Made by a program: the position numbers and the translations under genes. The notes beneath the pieces were generated by a model. That model worked only from the letters and a program-made list of their open reading frames with translations, was not told the DNA's origin and did no database searches. A stretch of DNA of 64,000 bases from Oceanicaulis sp. MMSF_3324 (lineage in GTDB: Bacteria > Pseudomonadota > Alphaproteobacteria > Caulobacterales > Maricaulaceae), in the NCBI RefSeq assembly GCF_030733545.1, contig NZ_JASHIU010000001.1:62001-126000 (forward strand). The letters run 5' to 3'. Below are positions 45,972-55,359 of this stretch, piece after piece. Every line of letters begins with the position of its first letter. Position 1 is the first letter of the stretch.

Positions 45972-46047
45972 GGTCCGCGCCCCGGCTAACGCATTGACGG
46001 GTCAGTTCAGGTGTTCCTACACTGATGCCCTTCAAGGGGAGCGCACC

Positions 46048-46332
46048 ATGATCAAATCCGAACTCATCGAGAAGCTCGCAGAAGACAATCCCCATCTGTA
46101 CCAGAAGGATCTGGAGCGGGTGGTGAACACGGTGCTGGAAGAGATCACCCAGGCGCTCGAGCGCGGTGATCGCGTGGAGCTGCGCGGCTTCGGCGCATTT
46201 TCCGTTCGCAACCGCCCGCCGCGCCAGGGTCGCAATCCGCGCACCGGCGAACCTGTCTCCGTCAAGGAGAAGCACGTGCCGTTCTTCAAGACCGGTAAGG
46301 AATTGCGCGAACGGGTCGACGGCAAGGCCTAG
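46048..46332 (+). CDS. ihfB: Integration host factor subunit beta
   Basis: 94-residue HU/IHF-family DNA-bending protein, partner of IHF-alpha. The beta arms show [25 protein letters not shown], and the C-terminal helix [12 protein letters not shown] is typical of the beta subunit. AAGGGGAG precedes ATG 46048. The rpsA-ihfB order is the common proteobacterial one and supports beta over HU. Confidence 0.93.
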   Translation: MIKSELIEKLAEDNPHLYQKDLERVVNTVLEEITQALERGDRVELRGFGAFSVRNRPPRQGRNPRTGEPVSVKEKHVPFFKTGKELRERVDGKA

Positions 46333-46403
46333 CGCCTTAACCCCCGTTACCCAAACCTTAAGACTCTTGCGTCAGGCTCATCGGCAGGTTGCAACTGCCG
46401 GGA

Positions 46404-47264
46404 ATGCGTATGGCGCTGACGCCACTCTTACCTGGCGGCGCAGAGCCGGCCTATCAAGCCGGGATCGGCGCAACGCCCCAGACGTCCGAGCTGCGCGCTC
46501 AGGCGAGCGGGACGATTCCGTCTTCAATTGACCCCTCTCTGGCCGATACTGCCCGGCGCGTCATCTCCGATCCGGTCAGTCTGTCTGCACAGGCGCGTCA
46601 GGCCGGCGCCGCGCAAGACGCCGCGCCCGCTTCCCAGTCCGCCAAGTCAGCCGCCGCGCCGAAATCGGCCAATGGCGATCCCTTGACCGAGGGCGAAGAG
46701 AAACAGATTGCAGAGCTGAAAAAGCGGGACCGCGAAGTGCGCCAGCACGAACAGGCGCACCAGGCCGCAGGCGGGCAATACGCCAGCGCACCATCCTACG
46801 AATACCAGAAGGGCCCGGACGGACAGCAATATGCCGTCGGCGGCGAGGTGCAGATCGACGCCAGCCCCATTCCTGGCGATCCCGAGGCCACCATCGAGAA
46901 GATGCGCATCGTCAAGGCCGCCGCGCTGGCCCCGGCCGAGCCTTCAGGTCAGGATCGCAAGGTCGCTGCTTCCGCCGACGCCGCCGCCCAGCAGGCGCGC
47001 GCCGAGCTGGCGGCGCAGGAACGCGAGGAACGTCAGGCAGCGCTGGAAGGCGATCGGGCTGAAGGTCCGAGCCAGCCCGGCCAGCCTCAACCCGCCAATG
47101 ACGCCGCATCGCCATCTGATGCGGACGCCGATCAGCCCGAGATTGCAGCCTTTGGCTTCAGCGGCGACCCGCCCGCCCCCGCCGCCCTCAACCAGGCCAA
47201 TGGCGCCTATGCCGCCACCACCCGCGCCCAGTCGGTCAATCTGACCAGCATCGCCTTCGCCTGA
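46404..47264 (+). CDS. SprA-related / CJM1_0395-type putative metalloprotease
   Basis: 286 residues. The core (about 90-190) has DREVRQHEQAHQAAGGQYA, with HEQAH as a possible zinc motif, then SYEYQKGPDGQQYAVGGEVQID and IPGDPEATIEKMRIVKAAALAPAEPSGQDRKVAASA, which define this family. Flanks are low-complexity Ala/Gln/Pro. There is no signal peptide. Activity is unproven for the family. The start may be ATG 46404 or 46410; GGGA lies just before. Confidence 0.8.
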   Translation: MRMALTPLLPGGAEPAYQAGIGATPQTSELRAQASGTIPSSIDPSLADTARRVISDPVSLSAQARQAGAAQDAAPASQSAKSAAAPKSANGDPLTEGEEKQIAELKKRDREVRQHEQAHQAAGGQYASAPSYEYQKGPDGQQYAVGGEVQIDASPIPGDPEATIEKMRIVKAAALAPAEPSGQDRKVAASADAAAQQARAELAAQEREERQAALEGDRAEGPSQPGQPQPANDAASPSDADADQPEIAAFGFSGDPPAPAALNQANGAYAATTRAQSVNLTSIAFA

Positions 47265-47319
47265 CGCGATTTTGCAGCTGTGACTTGGCGACACGCGGCT
47301 TCAGCGCTAAGTCGGCGTC

Positions 47320-47970
47320 ATGAACCGATCATCAGCCACCAAAATCAAGATATGCGGCCTCAATTCAGTTGAGGCGGTCGACGCCGCCATTGACGCAGGC
47401 GCGGACTATCTCGGTTTCATCCACTTTCCCAAGAGCCCGCGTCATGTCGCGCTGAACGAAATGCGCCAGCTTGCCGCCCGCAAGGGCGATGCGAAAACGG
47501 TGGCGGTGCTGGTCGACCCCGATGAAGCGCTGATGGGCGAGGTGTTGCGCGCCATGCGGCCCGATTATATCCAGCTTCATGGCGGGGAGAGCCCGATGCG
47601 GTGCCTGGATGCCCGCCATTATGCCGAGCGGGGCGTGTGGAAGGCCCTGGGCGTCTCCACCGCGCAAGACCTTGAAAAGGCGCGTGCCTATGAAGCCTAT
47701 GTGGATGGCTTCGTGTTTGACGCCAAACCGCCAAAGAACGCCGACCGCCCCGGCGGACTGGGTCAGGCATGGGATTACAGCCTGCTCAAGGGCTTTGATC
47801 CCGGCCAGCCCTGGCTGCTCGCCGGTGGTTTGACCATCGACACGGTGGCAGACGCCATCGCGCAATCGGGCGCGCAAGGCGTCGATGTCGTGTCGGGCGT
47901 TGAAAGCGCGCCGGGCGTGAAATGTGTAGACAAAATCAAGGCCTTCATCACTGCCGTCAATACAGCCTGA
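47320..47970 (+). CDS. trpF: Phosphoribosylanthranilate isomerase
   Basis: 216-residue TIM-barrel enzyme for the third tryptophan-specific step. The catalytic base Cys12 is in KIKICGLN, and the acid aspartate is in the FVFDAKPP strand; phosphate-binding glycines follow in LLAGGLT and [12 protein letters not shown]. First gene of the local trp cluster; trpB starts 100 bases later. Confidence 0.95.
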   Translation: MNRSSATKIKICGLNSVEAVDAAIDAGADYLGFIHFPKSPRHVALNEMRQLAARKGDAKTVAVLVDPDEALMGEVLRAMRPDYIQLHGGESPMRCLDARHYAERGVWKALGVSTAQDLEKARAYEAYVDGFVFDAKPPKNADRPGGLGQAWDYSLLKGFDPGQPWLLAGGLTIDTVADAIAQSGAQGVDVVSGVESAPGVKCVDKIKAFITAVNTA

Positions 47971-48070
47971 AGGCTTGCGCCGCCGCCCTTTACCGGCTTC
48001 TCTGAGGCCGACCTTCTGGCCCTGTCAGGATGGTGGACCCCACCGCCCTGTCGTCGTGAAAGACTTCGTC

Positions 48071-49282
48071 ATGACCCAACCCAACGCATTTTCCCAACAG
48101 CCTGATGCTGAAGGGCGTTTCGGACAGTTTGGCGGCCGCTATGTGGCCGAGACGCTGATGCCGAACATTCTGGCGCTGGAAGAGGCGTATGAGCACTACA
48201 AGAACGATCCCGATTTCATTGCCGAGTTCGAGGAATTCAGCCGTGATTTCGTGGGCCGTCCGAGCCCGCTCTATTTCGCCGAGCGCCTGACCGAGGAATT
48301 TGGCGGGGCGAAGATCTGGTTCAAGCGCGACGAGCTCAACCATACCGGCGCGCACAAGATCAATAACTGCCTCGGTCAGGTTCTGCTGGCCAAGCGCATG
48401 GGCAAGACCCGCATCATCGCCGAAACCGGCGCCGGCCAGCATGGCGTGGCGACGGCCACCGTGGCGGCCCGCTTCGGCCTGCCATGTGAAGTGTTCATGG
48501 GCGCGACCGATGTGAAGCGGCAGAAGCCGAACGTCTTCCGCATGAACCTTCTGGGCGCGAAGATCCACTCGGTCACGTCAGGTCGCGGCACGCTCAAGGA
48601 CGCCATGAACGAGGCGCTGCGCGACTGGGTGACCTATCCCGATGAGACCTTCTACGTCATCGGCACAGTAGCGGGCCCGCACCCCTATCCGGCCATGGTG
48701 CGTGATTTCCAGTCCGTCATTGGCCGCGAAGCGCGCGAACAGATGCTCGAGCGCATCGGTCGCCTGCCCGACGCCGCCGTCGCCTGTATTGGCGGCGGAT
48801 CGAACGCCATGGGCCTGTTCCACCCCTTCCTCGAAGACGAGGATGTGCGCCTGATCGGTGTGGAAGCCGCCGGCAAGGGTCTGGATACGCCCGACCACGC
48901 CGCGAGCCTCAATGGCGGCCGCCCGGGCATTCTGCACGGCAACAAGACCTATCTCTTGCAGGACGAGGACGGCCAGATCACCGAAGGCCATTCCATCTCC
49001 GCCGGTCTCGATTATCCCGGCATCGGCCCCGAACACGCCTTCCTGCACGATGTGGGACGGGCGGAATACCGCTCGGCGACGGATGCCGAAGCGCTGGAGA
49101 TGTTCCAGCTGTGCTCGAAGAAAGAGGGCATCATTCCCGCCCTTGAGCCCGCCCACGCCCTCGCCCGCGTGCGCGACCTGGCGAAAGAGCTGGGCAAGGA
49201 CGGCGTCATCTTGATGAATATGTGCGGCCGCGGCGACAAGGACGTGTTCTCCGTCGCCGAAGCGCTCGGTGTGGAGCTGTGA
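48071..49282 (+). CDS. trpB: Tryptophan synthase beta chain
   Basis: Makes tryptophan from indole and serine. 403 residues, with the PLP lysine K96 in [10 protein letters not shown], the phosphate-binding GGGSNAMG and conserved [20 protein letters not shown]. The start is ATG 48071 (MTQPNAF), where homology begins; the ribosome site is weak. Its TGA overlaps a GTG that opens an unrelated gene, so trpB and trpA are not directly adjacent. Confidence 0.97.
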   Translation: MTQPNAFSQQPDAEGRFGQFGGRYVAETLMPNILALEEAYEHYKNDPDFIAEFEEFSRDFVGRPSPLYFAERLTEEFGGAKIWFKRDELNHTGAHKINNCLGQVLLAKRMGKTRIIAETGAGQHGVATATVAARFGLPCEVFMGATDVKRQKPNVFRMNLLGAKIHSVTSGRGTLKDAMNEALRDWVTYPDETFYVIGTVAGPHPYPAMVRDFQSVIGREAREQMLERIGRLPDAAVACIGGGSNAMGLFHPFLEDEDVRLIGVEAAGKGLDTPDHAASLNGGRPGILHGNKTYLLQDEDGQITEGHSISAGLDYPGIGPEHAFLHDVGRAEYRSATDAEALEMFQLCSKKEGIIPALEPAHALARVRDLAKELGKDGVILMNMCGRGDKDVFSVAEALGVEL

Positions 49283-49716
49283 TCGTTTCCCTGTTGGCCC
49301 TGCTCCAGATCACTAGTGATCCTAGGCTCGCAGACCTTTTTCCCTTCACTTCCTTGCCGGAAGTCAGTCTCCAGGCCGAATGCCAACTCTGGATTGATCC
49401 AGAAGATGGAAATCAGTCGAGCATGGAAGCCGACCTTCAACACTGGTCCGTGCTTTGCCTCGAAACGCCGATGAGCAATCTGCCGACGCTTGATGATTCA
49501 TTCGAAGAGTTGCTGACCGCGCGTGGCTGGGAAATGACTGACGCAATGGGCTACACAGGCATTTACGGTCACCAAGATGATAGCCACTGCCCTCATATTT
49601 TGGCTGTAAGTCTCATGACAAAAGATGAGCCTGCATACAGCGATGACCGCCACAGCGCCGAGACTGCCGTTCTGCTTATTATGACCGCCAAAGAAGATTT
49701 GGACGCCTGCTCATGA
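49279..49716 (+). CDS. Unrecognised protein inserted between trpB and trpA
   Basis: 145 residues starting at GTG 49279, which overlaps the trpB stop by four bases with GGAG five bases before it; its own stop overlaps the trpA ATG by four bases. The fit on both sides argues for a real, translated gene. Its DNA is visibly AT-richer than trpB or trpA and uses more A/T-ending codons, suggesting later arrival. The protein is acidic, with several scattered Cys and His (SHCPHIL), a short hydrophobic start that is not a clear signal peptide, and no family I recognise. A shorter start at ATG 49422 is possible. Confidence 0.7.
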   Translation: MIVSLLALLQITSDPRLADLFPFTSLPEVSLQAECQLWIDPEDGNQSSMEADLQHWSVLCLETPMSNLPTLDDSFEELLTARGWEMTDAMGYTGIYGHQDDSHCPHILAVSLMTKDEPAYSDDRHSAETAVLLIMTAKEDLDACS

Positions 49717-50504
49717 CCCGCCTCGCCCCCACCTTCGCCGCTTTGAAATCTGACAACCGCGCCGGGTTTGTCGCCTATGTCATGGCGGGTGATCCCGATG
49801 CGGACACCACGCTCAAGATGATGCAGGGCCTCGCCGACAAGGGCGCGGACGTGCTGGAACTCGGCGTGCCCTTCACCGATCCCATGGCGGACGGCCCGAC
49901 CATTCAGCGCGCCGCGATCCGCGCGCTTGAGGGCGGCACGACGCTCAAGGGCGTGCTCGCGCTGGTCAAACGCTTCCGCGAGACCCATATGGACACCCCC
50001 GTCGTGCTGATGGGCTATGCCAACCCGTTCTTCGCCTATGGCTTTGAAGACTTCGCCCGTGACGCCGCCGCTGCGGGGGCTGACGGGGTGATCTGCGTGG
50101 ACATTCCGCCCGAGGAAGACACCGAGCTCCGCTCGGCGCTGGAAGGCCAGGGTCTGTCCTTTGTGCGCCTCGCCGCGCCCACCACCGACGACAAGCGTCT
50201 GCCGCAAGTGGTCGCACATACCTCCGGATTTGTTTATTACGTATCCACGACGGGCGTGACCGGCGCTGGATCTGGCGCGACCGGGGATATCGAAGCGGCG
50301 GTCGCGCGGGTGCGTGCGGCCTCCGGATTGCCGGTGGCGGTGGGCTTTGGCGTGAAGACGCCCGAGCGCGCCACGGAGATCGGCAAGGTGGCTGACGCCG
50401 TCGTCGTGGGCTCCGCGATCGTGGACGCTCTGGCGACGGACGGTGTGGACCAGGCCTTGCATCTCGCCGGATCCCTGGCAGACGCCGCCCATTCCGCACG
50501 CTAG
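49713..50504 (+). CDS. trpA: Tryptophan synthase alpha chain
   Basis: Cleaves indole-3-glycerol phosphate to indole. 263 residues; the catalytic Glu49 and Asp60 sit in LELGVPFTDPMADGPTIQ exactly as in the E. coli enzyme, and phosphate binding is by GVTGAGSG and VGFGVKTPE. Translation is probably coupled to the preceding inserted gene through the ATGA overlap. accD follows after 53 bases. Confidence 0.97.
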   Translation: MTRLAPTFAALKSDNRAGFVAYVMAGDPDADTTLKMMQGLADKGADVLELGVPFTDPMADGPTIQRAAIRALEGGTTLKGVLALVKRFRETHMDTPVVLMGYANPFFAYGFEDFARDAAAAGADGVICVDIPPEEDTELRSALEGQGLSFVRLAAPTTDDKRLPQVVAHTSGFVYYVSTTGVTGAGSGATGDIEAAVARVRAASGLPVAVGFGVKTPERATEIGKVADAVVVGSAIVDALATDGVDQALHLAGSLADAAHSAR

Positions 50505-50557
50505 CGGAGCGGCCGACGCCGGTGCAGAACGAAGCGTTTGAAGAGGTGTGACGCGAT

Positions 50558-51436
50558 ATGAGCTGGCTTCAAAGACTGACCCCGCCGGGCGTCCAGAAAA
50601 TGTTCGAAAAGCGCGACACGCCGGAAAATCTCTGGGTGAAGTGTCCGATTTCGGGCGAGATGGTCTTCAACAAGGACCTGGAAAGCTCCCAGCATGTCAC
50701 GCCCGCCGGCCACCATATGCGTATCGGCCCGGCCCTGCGCTTCAAATACACCTTTGATGGCGACTACACCGAAGTGGCCCTGCCCGAGGTCGCCAAGGAC
50801 CCGCTGAAATTCCGCGACGACAAGCCCTATACCAGCCGTATCGCCGCCGCTCGCAAGAAGACCGGGCGCGAGGACGCGATGGCCATCGGCGTCGGCGCGA
50901 TCAAGAATATCGAGACCACGGTGCTCGTGCAGGACTTCTCCTTCATGGGCGGATCTTTGGGTATGGGCGCTGGCGAAGGCTTCCTGAAAGCCTGTGAAAC
51001 CGCTGTCGAGCGTCGCACGCCGCTGATCGTGTTCACCGCCGCGGGCGGCGCGCGCATGCAGGAAGGCGCCCTGTCGCTGATGCAGATGCCGCGCACCACG
51101 CTGGGCGTGGAAATGCTCAAGGACGCCAAGCTGCCCTATATCGTCGTGCTGACCGACCCGACTACGGGCGGGGTCACCGCGTCCTACGCCATGCTGGGCG
51201 ATGTGCACCTGGCCGAGCCGGGCGCGCTGATCGGCTTTGCGGGGCCGCGCGTGATCGAGCAGACCATTCGCGAAAAGCTGCCCGAAGGGTTCCAGCGTTC
51301 TGAATACCTGCTGGACAAGGGCATGGTGGACAAGGTTGTCCATCGTCATGAGCTGCGCAATGTGTTGGGCAACCTGATGCGGACAATGCTCAAGCGTCCG
51401 GCCTCTGCGGACAACACCCCGGCGCGCACCGAATAG
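50558..51436 (+). CDS. accD: Acetyl-CoA carboxylase carboxyltransferase subunit beta
   Basis: Fatty acid synthesis enzyme subunit, 292 residues. The crotonase-type carboxyltransferase domain is typical ([53 protein letters not shown]). The N-terminal zinc ribbon, four cysteines in E. coli AccD, keeps only the first ([10 protein letters not shown] ... [11 protein letters not shown]); the other three are Ser, Thr and Gly/Ala-like positions. trpA-accD-folC order is common in proteobacteria. Confidence 0.95.
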   Translation: MSWLQRLTPPGVQKMFEKRDTPENLWVKCPISGEMVFNKDLESSQHVTPAGHHMRIGPALRFKYTFDGDYTEVALPEVAKDPLKFRDDKPYTSRIAAARKKTGREDAMAIGVGAIKNIETTVLVQDFSFMGGSLGMGAGEGFLKACETAVERRTPLIVFTAAGGARMQEGALSLMQMPRTTLGVEMLKDAKLPYIVVLTDPTTGGVTASYAMLGDVHLAEPGALIGFAGPRVIEQTIREKLPEGFQRSEYLLDKGMVDKVVHRHELRNVLGNLMRTMLKRPASADNTPARTE

Positions 51437-51449
51437 CGGAGAGAGCATC

Positions 51450-52772
51450 TTGGCGACCGCTGAAACCATTGAGGCGGCGCTGCAACGCCTCTCGCGCCTG
51501 CATCCGAAAAAGATCGACCTGTCACTGGGCCGGATCGAGCGTCTTCTGGAGGCGCTCGGCCGTCCACAGGACCGCTTGCCGCCTGTCATTCACGTGGCCG
51601 GCACCAATGGCAAAGGGTCGACCTGCGCCTTTCTGAAAGCGATCTCGGAAGCGGCTGGCGAACGCTGCCATGTCTATACCTCGCCCCATCTGGTGCGCTT
51701 TAACGAGCGCATCGTGCTGGCGGGCGAAATCGTTGACGACGCCCGGCTGGAAGACGCCTTTGCCCGCTGTGAGGCCGCCAATGGCGACCATGAGATCACC
51801 TTTTTCGAGATCACCACGGCGGCGGCCTTCCTGCTCTTCTCCGAAACTCCCGCAGACCGGCTGATCCTGGAAACCGGGCTTGGCGGCCGCGTGGACGCCA
51901 CCAACATCCTGCCAGCCCCCCAAGCCACGGTGATCACGCCGGTCAGTCTCGATCATCAGGCCTTCCTGGGCGACTCGATTGAATTGATTGCGGCGGAGAA
52001 GGCCGGGATCATCAAGCGCCATGTGCCTGTCATCGTCGGGCCGCAAACACCTGAAGCGGAAGCGGTAATCCGCAAGGCCGCGGATCGGCTGTCCGCGCCC
52101 CTATCGATCTGGGGACAGGACTTCCAAGCCTATACCGAACACGGACGGCTGGTGTTCGAAGCCGAGGATGAGTTGTGGGATCTCAACCCGCCCAGTCTTG
52201 CGGGCTCGCATCAGATCATCAATGCCGGGGTCGCCGCAGCGACGGCGCGCGCCTGTGGTTACTCACCCGAAGACGTCAGCGCCGGGCTTGAAACCACCCG
52301 CTGGCCCGCGCGCCTGCAACGTCTGACCGAGGGACCGCTGGCTGACATCGTCAAGCAGGGCGAAGGCGCGCTCTGGCTCGATGGCGGACATAATCTGTCG
52401 GCGGCGGAATCGCTCGCCGCCAGCCTGGGGGAGATGGAAGCGGGGCGCGAACGTCCGCTCGTGCTCGTCGCAGCCTTTTCCAACAACAAGGACGCGTCCG
52501 GCTTCCTGGCCTATTTCGAAGGCCTCGCCGCCCGGGTCATCGCCATTGATTTTCAGGGCGGGCGAGAGGGCGCACAAAGCCCGGGCGAGGTCGCTGAAGC
52601 CGCGCGGACCGCGGGGCTGCCGGCTCAGACCGCGTCCAGCCTGACTGAGGCGGTGCGAGACGCCATCAGCGATTATCCCGGCGGCCGCATCGTGATTTGC
52701 GGCTCGCTATACCTGGCCGGCGAAGTGCTGGCGATGAGCGAGGGCGAGGCCGTCCAGTCGACCCCGGGCTAA
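51450..52772 (+). CDS. folC: Folylpolyglutamate synthase / dihydrofolate synthase
   Basis: 440-residue ATP-dependent ligase that makes dihydrofolate and adds glutamates. The P-loop VAGTNGKGST, YTSPHLVRFNERI, the ETGLGGRVDATN motif and the second-domain WLDGGHN are intact. The start is TTG 51450 with GGAGAG upstream, 13 bases after the accD stop; no ATG lies near. Confidence 0.94.
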   Translation: MATAETIEAALQRLSRLHPKKIDLSLGRIERLLEALGRPQDRLPPVIHVAGTNGKGSTCAFLKAISEAAGERCHVYTSPHLVRFNERIVLAGEIVDDARLEDAFARCEAANGDHEITFFEITTAAAFLLFSETPADRLILETGLGGRVDATNILPAPQATVITPVSLDHQAFLGDSIELIAAEKAGIIKRHVPVIVGPQTPEAEAVIRKAADRLSAPLSIWGQDFQAYTEHGRLVFEAEDELWDLNPPSLAGSHQIINAGVAAATARACGYSPEDVSAGLETTRWPARLQRLTEGPLADIVKQGEGALWLDGGHNLSAAESLAASLGEMEAGRERPLVLVAAFSNNKDASGFLAYFEGLAARVIAIDFQGGREGAQSPGEVAEAARTAGLPAQTASSLTEAVRDAISDYPGGRIVICGSLYLAGEVLAMSEGEAVQSTPG

Positions 52773-52847
52773 TCCATCGATCAACTCGATAGAGTTCATC
52801 AAAACCATTCATGTGACAAATATCCAGTTGCTCCCTATCTTCCTCTT

Positions 52848-52860
52848 GCGAATTGTTCGC
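52848..52860. promoter_or_regulatory. Small palindrome before the DUF2061 gene
   Basis: GCGAA-TTG-TTCGC ends 15 bases before the gene start, next to its ribosome site GAGGAG. Could be an operator or a leader hairpin. Confidence 0.3.
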
Positions 52861-52875
52861 ATGAGGAGCCTGTCC

Positions 52876-53148
52876 ATGACCGCGATCCTGAACGCCATCC
52901 CGAGCACGGCCCTGCCGTTCGACCTGCCGGCCCGGTTGCCGATCCGAGCTTTCAAGCCCGTCACCTACGGCTTGATGCACCTGGTGGTCGCCATCTCTGT
53001 GGCGTTTGCGCTGACAGGAAGCTGGACGGCTGCACTGGCGATCGGCCTCATCGAGCCGGCGGTGCAGACCGTCGCCTACACCCTGCACGAACGGGCCTGG
53101 AACAGGACCGTATCGTCTAGCGCGGGCGCGATTGCGACGGTGCGCTAG
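52876..53148 (+). CDS. DUF2061 family small membrane protein
   Basis: 90 residues with two hydrophobic helices (about 33-50 and 53-70) and the family ending VQTVAYTLHERAWNR. Start chosen at ATG 52876 because GAGGAG is eight bases upstream; ATG 52861 and the TG-start at 52813 are less good. Function unknown. Its last 32 bases overlap the convergent nuclease gene. Confidence 0.78.
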   Translation: MTAILNAIPSTALPFDLPARLPIRAFKPVTYGLMHLVVAISVAFALTGSWTAALAIGLIEPAVQTVAYTLHERAWNRTVSSSAGAIATVR

Positions 53149-53596
53149 ACGGAGCCGTCGCGCTCGTCTGACACCAGGGTCCCTCTTCGCCGTACACGCT
53201 GGCGAGCCCCGCTTCGAGCAGAGCGTCTGACAGGCTTTCTTCAGTGTCTGACGCCTTCAGCTCCGCAATGACGCGTCCTGCAAAACTGCCCAGGCGAACC
53301 TGATGCAGGCTGACCGCCTCATGGTTCGAAAGCCAGCTGCGCGTAAATTCGGTCGCCCGGTATCCGGCTACACGCTCGGCCTCACACGCGGGCCGACGGG
53401 TTTCGGGCGTATCCACGCCATCAAGCCGGACTCGCGTCTGCACGATATGCCCGGGCCAGATATGCGCCTGCACAGCAATCGTATCGCCGTCGATCACCTC
53501 GACCACGTCCACGGCGACAGGCCCAGCAATCGGGGCCGCACCCTGAAGATGCATTGCCATAATAGCGCTCGCGGTAAGGGAACATAATCCGACCAT
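53117..53596 (-). CDS. Staphylococcal-nuclease-like (thermonuclease) protein
   Basis: 159 residues: a hydrophobic export signal (about 1-27), then an SNase OB fold with VDVVEVIDGDTIAV, VRLDGVDTPETR and GSFAGRVIAEL, which hold the calcium aspartate and active-site arginines. A cysteine pair (RPAC, WCQ) may form a disulfide. The C-terminus is Ser/Pro/Arg-rich and overlaps the facing gene. Probably a secreted nuclease; target unknown. Confidence 0.82.
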   Translation of the reverse strand: MVGLCSLTASAIMAMHLQGAAPIAGPVAVDVVEVIDGDTIAVQAHIWPGHIVQTRVRLDGVDTPETRRPACEAERVAGYRATEFTRSWLSNHEAVSLHQVRLGSFAGRVIAELKASDTEESLSDALLEAGLASVYGEEGPWCQTSATAPSSAPSQSRPR

Positions 53597-53667
53597 TCGA
53601 GCAGTTTAGGAAAATTATCAGTTTTGGGAAAGCGACACTGGCGCTTCAGATCCAAGCCGAATCTGGT

Positions 53668-54000
53668 TTAGCGCCACCGATAATGGGTATGGCCGTTCTG
53701 GCGCACGACGATGATACGGGGCGGATCATCGCCGACACCGCCCGTCAGCGGTCCGTAAAAGAAGCCATCACTCAGCTGGACGGGATCGCCCGCTTGCACG
53801 GATCTGCGGGGTGCAGAGGTCACAGTCCCAGCATAGCCGCCAAAGCGAGACCGCTCATAAGCCCCTTCAGCGCGATAGGTCTCGTGCTCATAAGCATAGA
53901 CGACAGCGCCCTGGCTTGGCGCTTTGCGCACATCATCCGGTCCGCCCAGCAGTGGAGCCGGGTCGGCAGCGATCAGGGCAAGGGCGAAAAACGCGATCAT
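53668..54000 (-). CDS. Small secreted protein, unrecognised
   Basis: 110 residues. A signal peptide is likely (MIAFFALALIAADPAPLL) and the mature part is short and Gly/Arg/Tyr-rich (YAYEHETYRAEGAYERSRFGGYAG), ending QNGHTHYRWR. ATG 54000 is favoured although the frame is open to 54084. No ribosome site is seen; instead an extended -10 box lies six bases upstream, so a leaderless mRNA is possible. No family recognised. Confidence 0.6.
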   Translation of the reverse strand: MIAFFALALIAADPAPLLGGPDDVRKAPSQGAVVYAYEHETYRAEGAYERSRFGGYAGTVTSAPRRSVQAGDPVQLSDGFFYGPLTGGVGDDPPRIIVVRQNGHTHYRWR

Positions 54001-54006
54001 TGTTTC

Positions 54007-54015
54007 ATTATAGCA
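54007..54015 (-). promoter_or_regulatory. Extended -10 promoter element of a leaderless gene
   Basis: Minus strand TGCTATAAT, a perfect extended -10 (TGnTATAAT). Transcription would begin at about the A of the ATG at 54000. Confidence 0.55.
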
Positions 54016-54050
54016 CAGTCGCGACGCAGCAGAAGCGATAGCGGGCGCGC

Positions 54051-54254
54051 CTAGAAATCGTAGGTGATGCCCTTTTTCTCCCAATCGCCAAAGCGCGTGG
54101 GTTCGGGGCCTTTGGGACCGCCCAGCTCCTTTTCACGCGCCGCCTCTTCCTCCGCTTTGCGGCGGCGCTCTTCGGCTTCGGCCAGGGCGCGTTTCGCCGC
54201 CTCACTCAGGGGTTTGCGGGGCTCGTCCGGTTCGGGCGCTTGTTCATCACTCAT
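54051..54254 (-). CDS. DUF1674 / SdhAF4-like protein
   Basis: 67 residues: an Arg/Glu/Ala-rich helix (AAKRALAEAEERRRKAEEEAAREKE) and the diagnostic C-terminus GGPKGPEPTRFGDWEKKGITYDF. In mitochondria the related SdhAF4 helps flavinated SdhA join complex II; bacterial DUF1674 proteins are thought to act similarly. ATG 54254 is chosen, with AAAGGA upstream. It diverges from htpX. Confidence 0.85.
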   Translation of the reverse strand: MSDEQAPEPDEPRKPLSEAAKRALAEAEERRRKAEEEAAREKELGGPKGPEPTRFGDWEKKGITYDF

Positions 54255-54330
54255 CACTTGCGGTCCTTTTGTCTCGCGCCCATTTACCTAAGTCGCGGAG
54301 CGCGCTCCGCCAAGACAGGTGACCGCAACA

Positions 54331-55284
54331 ATGACCGCAAACACGCTTCGGACTTTCATCCTTCTCGCCGCCCTGACCGGCCTGTTCATGGCCGTGGGCT
54401 ATATGATTGGCGGGACCGGCGGCGCGCTGATCGCGCTGGTGCTGGCGGGGGGCATGAACCTGTTCGCCTACTGGAATGCGGACAAGATGGTGCTGCGCAT
54501 GCATGGCGCGCGCGAGATCACGCCCGATGAACGCAATCCGGCACTGCGTCAGTTCGCTTCCGATACGGTCGGCATGGCCGATCGGGCCGGCATGCCCTAT
54601 CCAAGGGTCTATGTGATTGAAAGCGACCAGCCGAACGCGTTCGCCACCGGCCGCGATCCCAATCACGCCGCCGTCGCCGCGACCACCGGACTTCTGGCGA
54701 CGCTGAACCGGCAGGAAGTGATGGGCGTGATGGCCCATGAGCTGGCCCATGTGCGCCACCGCGACACGCTGACCATGACCGTCACCGCGACGCTGGCCGG
54801 CGCGATCGGCTTCCTGGCGAACTTCGCCCTGTTTTTCGGGGGCGGTCGGGATCGGGGTGGTTTCCTCGGCGCTCTGGCGCTGGCGATCCTCGCCCCGTTG
54901 GCGGCTGGTCTGGTGCAAATGGCGATTTCACGGGCCCGCGAATACGACGCCGACAAGGGCGGCGCCGAGATTTGCGGCGACCCGCTCTGGCTCGCCTCGG
55001 CGCTGGAAAAGATCGAACGCGGCGCGCGTCAGACCGTCAATGACGCCGCCGAGCGCAATCCGGCCACCGCCCATATGTTCATCATAAACCCGTTGAACGG
55101 CCAGGGCGCGGACAATCTGTTCTCCACCCACCCCGCGACGGCGAATCGAATCAGCCGCTTGCGGCGCATGGGGGGCGCCGCGCCCGCATCCAATAGCGGT
55201 CCGTGGGGGGAGCTAGGCCCTTGGACCGCAAAAGATTCAGGCGAATCATCGTCAGGCGGGAACTATGGGGGACCCTGGGGTTGA
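54331..55284 (+). CDS. htpX: Zinc metalloprotease HtpX
   Basis: Inner membrane M48 protease for quality control of membrane proteins, 317 residues. Two N-terminal TM helices (about 5-45), the zinc motif HELAH at 136-140, TM helices around 155-195, and the third ligand in [12 protein letters not shown]. The C-terminus has a Gly/Ser/Trp-rich tail (about 290-317) beyond the usual end. Usually heat or envelope-stress induced. Confidence 0.93.
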   Translation: MTANTLRTFILLAALTGLFMAVGYMIGGTGGALIALVLAGGMNLFAYWNADKMVLRMHGAREITPDERNPALRQFASDTVGMADRAGMPYPRVYVIESDQPNAFATGRDPNHAAVAATTGLLATLNRQEVMGVMAHELAHVRHRDTLTMTVTATLAGAIGFLANFALFFGGGRDRGGFLGALALAILAPLAAGLVQMAISRAREYDADKGGAEICGDPLWLASALEKIERGARQTVNDAAERNPATAHMFIINPLNGQGADNLFSTHPATANRISRLRRMGGAAPASNSGPWGELGPWTAKDSGESSSGGNYGGPWG

Positions 55285-55359
55285 ATGTATAAATTGCTCA
55301 ACTAGCAGTTAACACATTTGTCTCATACCTGAATGAAAGTATTCACGGAATGAGATCAA

